Shown here: piece after piece, positions 52,926-61,300 of the stretch
Layout: each line of letters opens with the position of its first letter
How positions within the stretch are numbered: the first letter of the stretch is position 1
DNA from: Coriobacteriia bacterium
GTDB lineage: Bacteria; Actinomycetota; Coriobacteriia; Coriobacteriales; Eggerthellaceae
Length of the DNA stretch: 64,000 nt
Assembly: GCA_030530215.1 (NCBI GenBank)
Contig: JAUMVJ010000002.1
Location: forward strand, 156,504 to 220,503
Reading direction: 5' to 3'
The notes under the pieces: generated by a model
Told to the model about the DNA's origin: nothing
What the model saw: only the letters and a program-made list of their open reading frames with translations
Database searches by the model: none
Made by a program: the position numbers and the translations under genes

Positions 52926-53801
52926 ATGGAGCTGCGAACCCTGCGCTACTTTCTTGCCGTCGCGCGCGAGGAAAACATGACCGAGGCGGCCAACGTGCTG
53001 CACGTGACGCAACCGACGCTCTCGCGCCAGATCGCCGACCTTGAGCGCGAGCTGGGCGTCACGCTCTTCGACCGCACGAATCGGGCGTGCGTGCTTACGG
53101 GCGAGGGCATGCGCCTGCGCCAGCGTGCCGAGGAGATTCTCTCGCTCGTGGAGCAGACCGAGGCTGAGCTTGCCGATGACGAGCACGAACTCGGCGGCGT
53201 CATCCGCATCGGCGCGGGCGAGACGCAGGCCATGCGTTTTGTGCTGCAGGTTTTCGCAGACCTGCATCGAGACTATCCGGGCGTGACAGTGGAACTCTAC
53301 ACCGGAAATGCCGATGCTGTGGAGGAGCGTTTGGAGCGCGGCTTGCTCGACTTCGCCTTGCTTATAGAGCCTGTTAACCTGGAGAAATACGAATGGCTAC
53401 GCATGCCCGGTGCCGACAGGGTAGGCGTAGCCGTTTCGGCCGAAAGCGAATGGGCTGAGCTTAGGGGCGCCACGCCGGCCGACGTGGCGCGCATGCCCCT
53501 GTTGTTAAGCTCGCGCACATCGAACAAGGCCGTTGACCTTGAGTCCTGGTCGGGCGGGGCATTCGCGATCGAGGACCTTACCGTCGTGGGTCGCTTCGAT
53601 TTGCTTGGCAATGCCGCTCACCTGGTGCGCACGGGCGAGGCCTGCGCCATGGGCATCGATCGCCTGCTTGAGCTTGAGGGAAGCGACTTGCTCTTTATTC
53701 CGCTGGAGCCCGCAATGACAATCGGCTCGTTTTTGGTATGGAAGAAGTACCGTCTTCGCAGTCGGGCTTGCGAGGAGTTCATCCGCCGGCTTCAGCGCTG
53801 A
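52926..53801 (+). CDS. LysR family transcriptional regulator
   Basis: 291 residues. The winged helix is at the N-terminus (LRTLRYFLAVAREENMTEAA, HVTQPTLSRQIADLE), followed by a periplasmic-binding-like effector domain. AAGGGGG precedes the ATG. It is divergent from the aldo/keto reductase operon. The 144-base gap holds AT-rich dyads such as the AACTAGTT palindrome around 52864, suitable as a LysR box. Confidence 0.92.
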   Translation: MELRTLRYFLAVAREENMTEAANVLHVTQPTLSRQIADLERELGVTLFDRTNRACVLTGEGMRLRQRAEEILSLVEQTEAELADDEHELGGVIRIGAGETQAMRFVLQVFADLHRDYPGVTVELYTGNADAVEERLERGLLDFALLIEPVNLEKYEWLRMPGADRVGVAVSAESEWAELRGATPADVARMPLLLSSRTSNKAVDLESWSGGAFAIEDLTVVGRFDLLGNAAHLVRTGEACAMGIDRLLELEGSDLLFIPLEPAMTIGSFLVWKKYRLRSRACEEFIRRLQR

Positions 53802-53896
53802 TCGAGCAGCTCGCCTTGCTCGGCCATGAAATCGACCATGTTCAGATGGTGCACGTCGTCGCGCTCCTGCAGCTCAATCCGAATTGAGGGCATCAT
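53792..53896 (-). pseudogene. Short coding remnant
   Basis: 34 codons (MMPSIRIELQERDDVHHLN to MAEQGELLDQR) with the high third-position GC of real genes, overlapping the end of the LysR gene on the opposite strand. No ribosome site is seen. It looks like the C-terminal stump of a lost gene; the family is not recognised. Confidence 0.3.
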
Positions 53897-53910
53897 TCCA
53901 GATAACAGGG

Positions 53911-53956
53911 GTTAACAATGTATTTATCGTCAATTTGCCGCAGATACATCGTTAAC
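53911..53956. repeat. Long inverted repeat
   Basis: GTTAACAATGTAT (53911-53923) pairs with ATACATCGTTAAC (53944-53956) with one mismatch. It lies between the convergent LysR and esterase genes. It may act as a terminator or operator; there is no clean T-run. Confidence 0.45.
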
Positions 53957-54039
53957 GGCGATTTTTGCTACTCACACTCAAAAGTCAAAAAGTCTCCCCC
54001 AGTTTGTCCTATTAGGTCGGTTTCGCGGGGCACGGTGGC

Positions 54040-55155
54040 TCACGGCGCCATTTGCCTCGTCGTTACCCATGAGAACAGGCAGCGCAGGCCGTTATAGACA
54101 TACTCGTAAGTGTAGGGGTAGTCGTGCCGGTTGCCCTCGACGGTGTAGTACATCAGGTTGCCCTCAGCGAAGCTGACTTCCGTGAAATCGAAGGCATCAT
54201 CGAGCGGTTTCATCCGCTCAATCTGCGCCGACAGGCCCTGATAAGCGACATCTTGCGTGCCCGTTGCCGCGAACACGTAGTAGTCGCGCTTGCCGTGGCT
54301 GGAGGCAAGCGCGGCAGCGGCAAGCGCGGAAGCGTCCTCGTCGTCGGTGGATCCGTCACCGCCCAAGGTCAGACCGCCGCTCATGGGCAAGAAGTATTCG
54401 AAGCGGTCCAGCCCTTCCAGGAAAACGCGCCACGTCGTTGTGCCGCCGGCTGAAAATCCTCCGAAGGCGCGGTGGGAGCGAGATGCCGCAAAGCCGGAGT
54501 CGCTGACGTCTTCCGCATACGTGCGGTAATGCGCTTCCACGGCGGGCATGAGATCGTTTTTCACTTCGTCCGAATAGAAGATGGGCGTCGTGTCGTGATA
54601 CCACTGGCTTCCGGGAGCCAGGTAGGGCATGACGATGATCAGCGGCGGGATGGTGCCGTCCTCGATCATGTGGTCGATCATGTTCTTGAATCTATCGCCG
54701 TACTCGTACATCCAGGTGCGTTCGTCTCCGTAAGCACCGTGCTGCAGATAGAGGATGTTGTAGCGCGTCTTGGTATCGTTTTGCTCGTAACCGTATGGCA
54801 GGTAGACCGTGGCCTCGCGTTCGACGGCGTTACCGCTGCCAGCATAATCACGCGTGTCATACGCGAAAGATTCGAGCGAGCCCTGTTGCTCAGCCTCGTC
54901 GTAGTAACCCTCGGGCACAGCGCCCAGCGGCACGTCCTTCATGGCCATCTCGTCGTTCGACGACCCTGACTCTTCCAAGGGCGAAACCCGCTGCGGCGTA
55001 TTCTCGTCAGCTTCCGAGCCTACCTCTTGAGATGCTTCAACTGGCATAATTACGGGCTCCTCATCTTCCTGAGCAGCAGTCGAACAGGCGGCTAAGGGCA
55101 GGCAGAGGCTAAAAGCAGCGCACAGAATCGCAGTTTTCGACAGGGTTTTCGGCAT
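54040..55155 (-). CDS. Secreted esterase lipoprotein (feruloyl-esterase-like alpha/beta hydrolase)
   Basis: 371 residues. An export signal ends in lipobox LAAC (about 21-24), followed by an acidic linker to about residue 100, then an esterase-D/XynZ-type alpha/beta hydrolase domain. Visible are YLPYGYE, YLQHGAYGDERTW, PPLIIVMPY and the nucleophile elbow GFSAGGTTTW, with a late histidine in GNRHDYPYTYEY. The family cleaves esters such as feruloyl groups on plant polysaccharides; this is consistent with a gut organism but not proven. AAGGTC precedes the ATG. The iron alcohol dehydrogenase gene, ending nine bases upstream, is on the same strand. Confidence 0.88.
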   Translation of the reverse strand: MPKTLSKTAILCAAFSLCLPLAACSTAAQEDEEPVIMPVEASQEVGSEADENTPQRVSPLEESGSSNDEMAMKDVPLGAVPEGYYDEAEQQGSLESFAYDTRDYAGSGNAVEREATVYLPYGYEQNDTKTRYNILYLQHGAYGDERTWMYEYGDRFKNMIDHMIEDGTIPPLIIVMPYLAPGSQWYHDTTPIFYSDEVKNDLMPAVEAHYRTYAEDVSDSGFAASRSHRAFGGFSAGGTTTWRVFLEGLDRFEYFLPMSGGLTLGGDGSTDDEDASALAAAALASSHGKRDYYVFAATGTQDVAYQGLSAQIERMKPLDDAFDFTEVSFAEGNLMYYTVEGNRHDYPYTYEYVYNGLRCLFSWVTTRQMAP

Positions 55156-55164
55156 GGTCGGACC

Positions 55165-56331
55165 TTAGCGATAAGACTTCTGGTAGATGGATACCACGTC
55201 CTCGTCGGATAGCTCGAAGCGATCGCAGGCGAACAGCGCCCCCATGGTTGCCTTGGCGTCGGCCGCCATCCTCGGGAACTCCTCCGGCGCAATGCCGTAA
55301 TCGCTCATGCGCAGATCGGCGACGCCGCAATCATCCATCAGCCCGCCGAGCGCAATCAGAAAATCTTCCGGCTCTGCCGCGTCGGGTCGGCCCAGGGCGC
55401 GGGCAAGCTCGACGAAGCGCTCGTCGCAAACGTGCTCTTCGATCCAGCGACCGAAATAGGCCTGCGAGATCATGATGAGCCCGGCACCGTGCGGCAGCTC
55501 CTGGTGGTGGCCGGAAAGCGCATGCTCCATGGCATGTTGGCTCACGCAGGAGCAGACCTCCATGGAGTAGCCGCTCATGGTGTTCGCAAATGCGACTTTG
55601 GTGCGTGCCTCAAGATCGCTGCCTTTACGAACAGCGCGCGGCAGGTAGCGCGCGATGTTGCGTACGGCGGCCAGCTCGACCATCTCGGCCGCCTCGTTGC
55701 ATAACGCGGAGAGATAGCCCTCGATACTGTGGAACAGGGCGTCGAAGCCCTGGTAGGCCGTGAAGGCGGGCGGGACGGTGAGCATGAGCTCGGGGTCGAC
55801 TATGGCGAGCTCGGGGTAGCCGCCCTGGAAGCCGATCTTCTCGTGCGTGGCGGGGTTGGTGACGACGCCCCAGCAGTCGACCTCGCTGCCGGTTCCCGCG
55901 CTGGTGGTGATCGCGATGTAAGGAAGCGGCTTTTCCTCAAGCGGCCTTGCGCCGCCGGTGCCGCCTTGCACGTAGTCCCAAACGCGGCCCTCTTTCTGCG
56001 CAGCGATGGCAGAGATGATGGTGGCGGAGTCCAAAACGCTTCCACCGCCCAGGCCCACCACGAAGTCGCAGCCGTTCTCGCGGGCGCGCTCCACGCCCTC
56101 CATGATGGTGGGTTCCAGCGGGTTGGGCTGAATCTTGTCGAAGATGACGTAAGCGGCTCCGGCCGCGGTCAGTCCTTGCTCGACGGCGGCCAGCGCGCCG
56201 TTCTCGCGCACCGACTTGCCGCAAGAGATCACTAGCAACGCTTTCTTTCCGGGCATTTTCTCGTTGGCAAGCTCCTTTACCTTGCCGGGACCGAACTGCA
56301 CCTTCGTGGGCAGGTTCCATATGTAGCTCAT
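55165..56331 (-). CDS. Iron-containing alcohol dehydrogenase (butanol dehydrogenase type)
   Basis: 388 residues of the group III iron-dependent alcohol dehydrogenase family. The NAD(P)-binding loop is GLGGGSVLDSA, and metal-binding histidines are seen in CVSQHAMEHALSGHHQELPHG. It interconverts alcohols and aldehydes in the cytoplasm. AAGGAGA precedes the ATG. It is divergent from a MerR gene with a 16-base dyad between them, which suggests aldehyde-responsive control like that of AdhR-type systems. The esterase gene follows closely. Confidence 0.93.
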   Translation of the reverse strand: MSYIWNLPTKVQFGPGKVKELANEKMPGKKALLVISCGKSVRENGALAAVEQGLTAAGAAYVIFDKIQPNPLEPTIMEGVERARENGCDFVVGLGGGSVLDSATIISAIAAQKEGRVWDYVQGGTGGARPLEEKPLPYIAITTSAGTGSEVDCWGVVTNPATHEKIGFQGGYPELAIVDPELMLTVPPAFTAYQGFDALFHSIEGYLSALCNEAAEMVELAAVRNIARYLPRAVRKGSDLEARTKVAFANTMSGYSMEVCSCVSQHAMEHALSGHHQELPHGAGLIMISQAYFGRWIEEHVCDERFVELARALGRPDAAEPEDFLIALGGLMDDCGVADLRMSDYGIAPEEFPRMAADAKATMGALFACDRFELSDEDVVSIYQKSYR

Positions 56332-56387
56332 ATGCGGTTCTCCTTAGCTGCTCGTGTTGACGTTTCCATGGCAGCACTGTAACTTTT

Positions 56388-56403
56388 ACCTTAAGGTTAA
56401 GGT
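56388..56403. promoter_or_regulatory. MerR-type operator
   Basis: ACCTTA-AGGT-TAAGGT (56388-56403) is an inverted repeat between the divergent alcohol dehydrogenase and MerR genes. Its form matches operators of MerR regulators of the electrophile-sensing group. Confidence 0.65.
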
Positions 56404-56445
56404 CAATAGCCGGTTTTCGATTTGCTTCGCAGGAGAGGATTCGCC

Positions 56446-56865
56446 ATGCCCTACACGATCAAGCAGGCGGCAGAGCTCGTTGGGTTGACACCCGTCACGC
56501 TGAGGTACTACGACAAGCAGGGACTGCTTCCGTTCCTAGAGCGCAGGGAGTCAGGCTACCGGCTGTTTTCTGATGATGACATCGCCATGCTTCGCGTTAT
56601 TGAATGCCTGAAGAGATCAGGAATGTCCATCAAGGAAATCCGGCGGTTCACGGAATGGGTTCAGATGGGGGACGACTCCCTGCAAGAGCGCTACGGGATG
56701 TTCCTTGAGCGGAAAAAGACGGTGGAGGCGCAGGTGGTCGAGTTGCAGGAGACGTTGGACTTCATCAACCACAAGTGCTGGTATTACGAGACCGCCATCG
56801 AAGCCGGCACCGAGAAGATCCACTTCGGCGACCCATCCAAAGCTGGAGAGCTACCCTGCGAATAG
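56446..56865 (+). CDS. MerR family transcriptional regulator
   Basis: 139 residues. The N-terminal winged helix shows YTIKQAAELVGLTPVTLRYY and GLLPFLERRESGYRLFSDDD. A dimerisation coiled coil follows, and an end without an obvious metal site. ATG 56446 has AGGAGAGG upstream and is preferred to an earlier in-frame codon. It is divergent from the iron alcohol dehydrogenase gene. Confidence 0.9.
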   Translation: MPYTIKQAAELVGLTPVTLRYYDKQGLLPFLERRESGYRLFSDDDIAMLRVIECLKRSGMSIKEIRRFTEWVQMGDDSLQERYGMFLERKKTVEAQVVELQETLDFINHKCWYYETAIEAGTEKIHFGDPSKAGELPCE

Positions 56866-56994
56866 GGCGAGCAAGCGTCGATGCCGCCAAGGCTGCGGCC
56901 ATTCTCGATGAGTTCCTGCGCCGCAACAACACCGAGACCAGCTTTATCAACATGGCCGTTAACAGCGAGCCGCACGAGAACGACCTTCTTCTGC
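56866..56994 (+). pseudogene. Possible gene remnant after MerR
   Basis: One plus-strand frame across this gap (AAAILDEFLRRNNTETSF, then MAVNSEPHEND) has codon use like a real gene but no start or ribosome site and no recognised family. It then runs into the opposite-strand ferredoxin gene. It may be a fragment left by deletion. Confidence 0.3.
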
Positions 56995-57747
56995 CTAAGC
57001 CTCCGGGTGCGTGTACTGCCCGTGGCATTTGGTGTTCTTGCCGTACTGGATCGCGAACTTGGGGCAGTGGTGTAGGCAGGAGAGGCACATGGCGCAGCGG
57101 TCGCTGGTCCAGACGGGACGACGACCGCGGATTTCGATGGCGCCGACGGGACAGTTGCGCGCGCAGAGGCCGCAACCCACGCAGGAGTTCTCGACGGAGA
57201 AATGGCTCGTCTTGCGCATCCATTCGTATGCCGGGGCGTGAAACGCTCGGGTGAGAAGCACGGGCGTTTCACGCTGCATGAAGTTGCCGCGTGCGTGGGC
57301 CTTGATTTTCTCGATTGCCGCGTCTGTCTGCGCATCTGCTGCGGCGTTGCAGCGCCGCACCTTCTCGGCATCGCTTAGGTCAAAGATGGGCGTCCAAGTG
57401 TCCGGCATCCTCACACTGAATTTTGCGGAGATTTGCATTCCCTCGCTACCGAGGATTTCCTCCGCAAAACCGCCGGTTTGCCCGGGCGTTGTGCCGTAGG
57501 TGGCGAGAAACCAAAGGTAGTCGGGCTGGCGGCTCAGCTTGAACCCTTCCAGGAACTCCCGCACAACAACCGGCAGACCCCAAGCGTATGTGGGGGTCAC
57601 GATTCCAATCGTCTTATCCGGACTCTCAAAGGGAAAGGTTTCGCCGTCTCGGCACTCGATGATGGATATGGCATCGCTGCCCGTCTGGGCGGCAATCCGC
57701 TCGGCCACATAACGGCTGTTTCCCGTAGCGGAGAAATAGAAAATCAT
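56995..57747 (-). CDS. EFR1-type flavodoxin/4Fe-4S ferredoxin
   Basis: 250 residues. The N-terminal flavodoxin-like domain begins MIFYFSATGNSRYVAERIAA and has PTYAWGLPVVVREFL. The C-terminal domain carries two [4Fe-4S] clusters, CVGCGLCARNCPVGAI and CAMCLSCLHHCPKFAI. It shuttles electrons between FMN and Fe-S clusters in the cytoplasm. The ribosome site is weak (TTAGGCG). It lies nine bases after an SDR gene on the same strand, so the two probably form an operon. Confidence 0.9.
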   Translation of the reverse strand: MIFYFSATGNSRYVAERIAAQTGSDAISIIECRDGETFPFESPDKTIGIVTPTYAWGLPVVVREFLEGFKLSRQPDYLWFLATYGTTPGQTGGFAEEILGSEGMQISAKFSVRMPDTWTPIFDLSDAEKVRRCNAAADAQTDAAIEKIKAHARGNFMQRETPVLLTRAFHAPAYEWMRKTSHFSVENSCVGCGLCARNCPVGAIEIRGRRPVWTSDRCAMCLSCLHHCPKFAIQYGKNTKCHGQYTHPEA

Positions 57748-57756
57748 GGTGTGCGC

Positions 57757-58503
57757 CTAACCCAAGCCCGCGAACTTGACGAGCAACGTGTGCGGCGCGA
57801 GCTTCGCGAGCAGACGGTAGCCCTTATAGAACGCATCGGTGGTGTGGACGGCGCGGCCTGCCCGGGCGGCAGCAAGCGATTTGGCCGCGGCTCGCGCAAC
57901 GTTTACGCGGGGCAGCCACGCCTGGCGCACGGTGGGGTTGGTTGTCATCTCGGTCTCCATCATTCCGGGGCAGACGGCGCATACATTGATGTCGCGCGGC
58001 CGCAGCTCCTCGCGCAGACCGAGCGCGAGCGCCTGGACGTAGGACTTCGTGGCGCTGTACGCCACAAGCCCCGTGTTGGGCACAAATGCCGAGGTGGATG
58101 CCACCTCGATGATGGTTGAACCCTGCGCCAGGTAGGGCAGGCATATGTGCGTGACGGCGGTGAGCCCCTTGCAGTTGAGGTCGATCATGGCGAGAAGGTC
58201 GTCGAGCCTGGATCCCTCGAAGCTGCCGCCCCGGCATAGGCCCGCGTCGTTGATGAGCAGCCATACACCGGGCCGCTTCTCGACAAGCTTTGCCTCCAGC
58301 GCCTGCCAGCCTTCTTTACGCGCAAGGTCGGCGGGGATGATTTCGAAGCGCTTATCGGGGTGACGCCTGGCCACCTCGCGCAGCCGCTCCTCGCGCCGGG
58401 CAACAAGCCAGATCTCCTCGATTTCTGGGAAACCGTCGAGGACGGCATCGACGTAGGCGGAGCCGAGCCCCGACGAGGCTCCGGTAATGATCGCGACTCC
58501 CAA
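57757..58503 (-). CDS. Short-chain dehydrogenase/reductase
   Basis: 248 residues from a TTG start at 58503, chosen because AGGAGG (58513-58518 on the plus strand as CCTCCT) is well spaced and the SDR fold begins there. Visible are TGASSGLG (7-14), NDAG in place of the usual NNAG, serines at 136-138 and the catalytic pair Y149 and K153. It is NAD(P)-dependent with unknown substrate. It is divergent from a TetR gene and followed by the EFR1 ferredoxin gene. Confidence 0.9.
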   Translation of the reverse strand: MGVAIITGASSGLGSAYVDAVLDGFPEIEEIWLVARREERLREVARRHPDKRFEIIPADLARKEGWQALEAKLVEKRPGVWLLINDAGLCRGGSFEGSRLDDLLAMIDLNCKGLTAVTHICLPYLAQGSTIIEVASTSAFVPNTGLVAYSATKSYVQALALGLREELRPRDINVCAVCPGMMETEMTTNPTVRQAWLPRVNVARAAAKSLAAARAGRAVHTTDAFYKGYRLLAKLAPHTLLVKFAGLG

Positions 58504-58649
58504 GGATGTGCGCCTCCTGTATTTAGACACTTGCAAAATATTAAGCGTAAGTCTAGCCTGCAGGGAAGGAGTTCCGATAGCGTCATGTTCTCACAGGCGC
58601 AAAAAGCTGGACAGAAGCGCCAAAAGTGCAAAAACCGAGGAAGCAGGAC

Positions 58650-59216
58650 ATGAAATACGACCTAACGAAGAAGCCCACAAAGGGCGCTGCCCGCGCGCTC
58701 GATGCCTTTCGCGGGGCGCTTCTTGGCCTCGTGGCGCGCAAGTCGTTCGAGTCCGTCTCGACCAGCGAGGTGTGTGAGGAGGCAGGCTACCCCCGCGCCA
58801 CGTTCTACAACTACTTCGACGACAAATATGACCTGCTCAATTACTGTTGGGTGTGGCTTGCGGGCCAGATGGGACTCGGCCGCACCGAGCATGAGCCCCG
58901 CAACCAGGCGCTTTATGACATCTACGACCGCATGGCCGGCTTCACCGAGAAGCACGCCGGGGCCATTCGTGCCATCCGGGTTCACAACGACGAAGCTGGT
59001 TACCTTTGCGCGAGTTTTCATACGTTCATGGCGGCTCAGGCGCGCGAGATCTTTCGCGACTGCCCGTATGCCGCGGAGTCGCCGGTCCCGGCTGATCTTC
59101 TCGCCGATCACTACACCCAGACCATCATGCTGGTGTGGCAGCACTGCTGTCTTGACGGGGCTGCCTCGCGCGCCAAAGCGCTCTCTTACCTGGAGGTTCT
59201 TCTCGGTGACTTGTGA
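58650..59216 (+). CDS. TetR/AcrR family transcriptional regulator
   Basis: 188 residues from ATG 58650 (GAGGAAG upstream). The helix-turn-helix is VSTSEVCEEAGYPRATFYNY, followed by FDDKYDLLNY. The C-terminal domain has several cysteines. It is divergent from the SDR/EFR1 operon. The gap holds a weak TAGAC...GTCTA dyad (58524-58528, 58551-58555). Confidence 0.9.
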   Translation: MKYDLTKKPTKGAARALDAFRGALLGLVARKSFESVSTSEVCEEAGYPRATFYNYFDDKYDLLNYCWVWLAGQMGLGRTEHEPRNQALYDIYDRMAGFTEKHAGAIRAIRVHNDEAGYLCASFHTFMAAQAREIFRDCPYAAESPVPADLLADHYTQTIMLVWQHCCLDGAASRAKALSYLEVLLGDL

Positions 59217-59354
59217 TTTTTGGCTGGCCACATAGCTGGGTTTTAGAAATCGACACGGCGGGCCGTGCGTGTTGTTCCGCCGGTCCGCCTTCGTTGGCAC
59301 CATGGAATCACCCCAAAGAGGGGCAACAACCGGGTTCCAGCAAAGGAGACAAAC

Positions 59355-59705
59355 ATGGACACCGATAAGATTTACGCCGAGCATCTTGCCAACGAGTACG
59401 CGCCCAAGGACACCTCCAAGGTGATGGCTCTGCGTAAGCTCGACCGCAAGGCAAAGCTACCCGCCAACATCTTTGCCTACACCTTTGGCATCATTGCGGC
59501 GCTGGTCACGGGCTTAGGGATGTGCCTTTCCATGGACGTCATCGGCGGCGGCTCGACGTTCATGTTCGTGCTGGGTGTGGTCGTGGGCATCATTGGCCTG
59601 GTGGGCATGGGCGTGAACTACCCCGTCTACATACGGCTTCTTGCCCGCGGCAAGCAGAAATACGCCTTTGAGATCATGGAGCTTGCCAAACAGGTCAGCG
59701 AGTGA
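59355..59705 (+). CDS. Small two-helix membrane protein
   Basis: 116 residues with two hydrophobic helices (IFAYTFGIIAALVTGLGM; FMFVLGVVVGIIGLVGMG) and a polar, lysine-rich N-terminus. AAAGGAG precedes the ATG. Similar proteins are widespread and sometimes carry unsupported enzyme names; no function is assigned. It precedes a TetR gene on the same strand by 54 bases. Confidence 0.8.
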   Translation: MDTDKIYAEHLANEYAPKDTSKVMALRKLDRKAKLPANIFAYTFGIIAALVTGLGMCLSMDVIGGGSTFMFVLGVVVGIIGLVGMGVNYPVYIRLLARGKQKYAFEIMELAKQVSE

Positions 59706-59759
59706 GCTGTCCGAAGGGATATGCTGTGCGTATTTCCAAGATGATAGGGGGGTGAGCGC

Positions 59760-60353
59760 GTGAACAGATCCGAGAGCAAGTACTTCAACACCGCCAAGAA
59801 GATGGATGAGGCGTTTCTCACCCTGCTAGAGAAAAAGGACCTCGCCTACATCACGGTCAAGGAGATCTACGCGGCGGCGGGCGTCAATCGTTCGACGTTT
59901 TATCTGCATTACGAGACGCTGGGAGACCTTCTCGCCGAGATGGTCACGGGCATCAACGAGCAGTTCCTTGCCCATATGAAAAAGGACGCGGCGGCATTCA
60001 TCGAGCGCCTGCGTACTTGCCCCCGCGAGGAACTCTACCTCGTCACGCCGGAGTACCTCGTGCCCTACCTGGGGTTTATTGAGCAGAACCAGCGGCTATT
60101 CCTCACGGTGCTGGACAACGCCGCGACGCTGCGGCTGGATCAGAGCTACGAGGCCATGTTCGCGAACGTCATCTCTCCGATCCTCGACCGCTATGGCGTC
60201 ACCGAGAAGGATCGTCCGTACCTCATGGCGTTCTACCTGCAGGGATTGATGACAATCGTCTCGGTGTGGCTCAAGGGCGGCTGCGCCGAGCCCGTCGATT
60301 ACGTTGTGAAGATGATCCAGCGTTGTGTGAAGCGTTCCGAGGAGGGCCGATGA
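59760..60353 (+). CDS. TetR/AcrR family transcriptional regulator
   Basis: 197 residues from GTG 59760 with GGGGG upstream. The helix-turn-helix is ITVKEIYAAAGVNRSTFYLH, followed by YETLGDLL. It has a TetR_C-type helical domain (LAEMVTGINEQF to YLQGLMTIVS). It follows the small membrane protein gene and may be co-transcribed with it. Confidence 0.9.
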   Translation: MNRSESKYFNTAKKMDEAFLTLLEKKDLAYITVKEIYAAAGVNRSTFYLHYETLGDLLAEMVTGINEQFLAHMKKDAAAFIERLRTCPREELYLVTPEYLVPYLGFIEQNQRLFLTVLDNAATLRLDQSYEAMFANVISPILDRYGVTEKDRPYLMAFYLQGLMTIVSVWLKGGCAEPVDYVVKMIQRCVKRSEEGR

Positions 60354-60374
60354 AGACGGCGCTTGCCTGAATTG

Positions 60375-60509
60375 CTCGAGCTTTTCCTTGTGGGAGCCGG
60401 CGTTCATGTAGGTCTTAGGTATTTCGGGCACGGCATGGGAGAAGACGGGGTCTTCTTGTCCCATGCTCGAGCCGCGTATGCCCTGCGTGCCCGATAGACG
60501 CCCGCGCAC
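60375..60509 (-). pseudogene. Possible gene remnant in a 448-base gap
   Basis: The gap 60354-60801 has no intact gene. On the minus strand a frame reading GSSMGQEDPVFSHAVPEIPK and KEKLEQFRQA has coding-like composition but no credible start or end and then passes into the TetR gene antisense. The family is not recognised. The rest of the gap (60510-60710) shows no clear element. Confidence 0.3.
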
Positions 60510-60711
60510 CTCGCCTCCTTCTCGCCGGCTTCGGCAAGTTCAAGACGCGCGGCTTGCGACTGATGCAGCCGTTAAGGCAAAGGCGATAGATTATAGTCTT
60601 TCAAACAGAACGTGGAAAACACCTATCTGAAATTTTTGCGGCATGGCGCATTTTCATCAGGCAGGGATTTGCTCTCGAATACATACCAAACCGATATTTA
60701 CGGACGAACAT

Positions 60712-60746
60712 AAAACACCCCTTGGGCTGCATGTTCTCAAGGGGTG
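60712..60746 (-). terminator. Rho-independent terminator of the HxlR gene
   Basis: Arms CACCCCTTG (60716-60724) and CAAGGGGTG (60738-60746) form a 9-pair stem. On the minus strand TTTT follows (60715-60712). Confidence 0.8.
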
Positions 60747-60801
60747 CCTTGGGTCACGGCGACTGGCCCACGAGCGACCAGGCGGCTCGGACCCTCGCCT
60801 T

Positions 60802-61152
60802 CTATCCCAAATGCTTCTTGAAGTTCAGACCCCACTCCTTAAGGGCATCGATGACAGGAGCCAAGCTTTGGCCAAGCTCAGTAAGCGAGTACTCCACGCG
60901 CGGCGGTACTTCTGCATAGACCTCGCGATGCACAAGGCCATCGGCCTCCATGGAGCGCAGCTGGCTCGTCAGCACCTTTTGCGAAACATGCCCTATGGAG
61001 CGCTGAAGCTCGCCAAAGCGCAACGGACCTGCGGCCAGATCGCGCAGGATGAGCACCTTCCATTTGCTCCCAATGAGCGAAAGCGTGGTCTCTACAGGGC
61101 AGGCCGGCCATTCGCGCGCAGCCAACTCCTTCATAAATTCGCCCTTGCTCAT
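60802..61152 (-). CDS. HxlR family winged-helix regulator
   Basis: 116 residues from ATG 61152; ATG 61134 with AAGGGCG upstream is an alternative. The family pattern is clear: CPVETTLSLIGSKWKVLILR (with the redox-sensing-type cysteine), LRFGELQRSIGHVSQKVLT and PPRVEYSLTELGQSL. It is divergent from an NAD(P)-binding protein gene, with two GGTA-NN-TACC palindromes between them, the classical layout for a self-regulating HxlR/oxidoreductase pair. Confidence 0.92.
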   Translation of the reverse strand: MSKGEFMKELAAREWPACPVETTLSLIGSKWKVLILRDLAAGPLRFGELQRSIGHVSQKVLTSQLRSMEADGLVHREVYAEVPPRVEYSLTELGQSLAPVIDALKEWGLNFKKHLG

Positions 61153-61176
61153 AATCAGCTCGCAATCTTTATCGCA

Positions 61177-61210
61177 GGTAGTTACCAAAAGTTACCAAAA
61201 GGTACTTACC
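61177..61210. promoter_or_regulatory. Tandem HxlR operators
   Basis: Two palindromes GGTAGTTACC (61177-61186) and GGTACTTACC (61201-61210) are 24 bases apart centre to centre, and GTTACCAAAA repeats in tandem at 61181-61200. They lie between the divergent HxlR and NAD(P)-binding protein genes. Confidence 0.7.
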
Positions 61211-61300
61211 GCACTTTATTGTGCCTACTTCCCATTATGGCGGTATAGGTCAATATTAATAGACGTCAACCGGGCACGTCAACCAGAAAGGAAGCCCACC

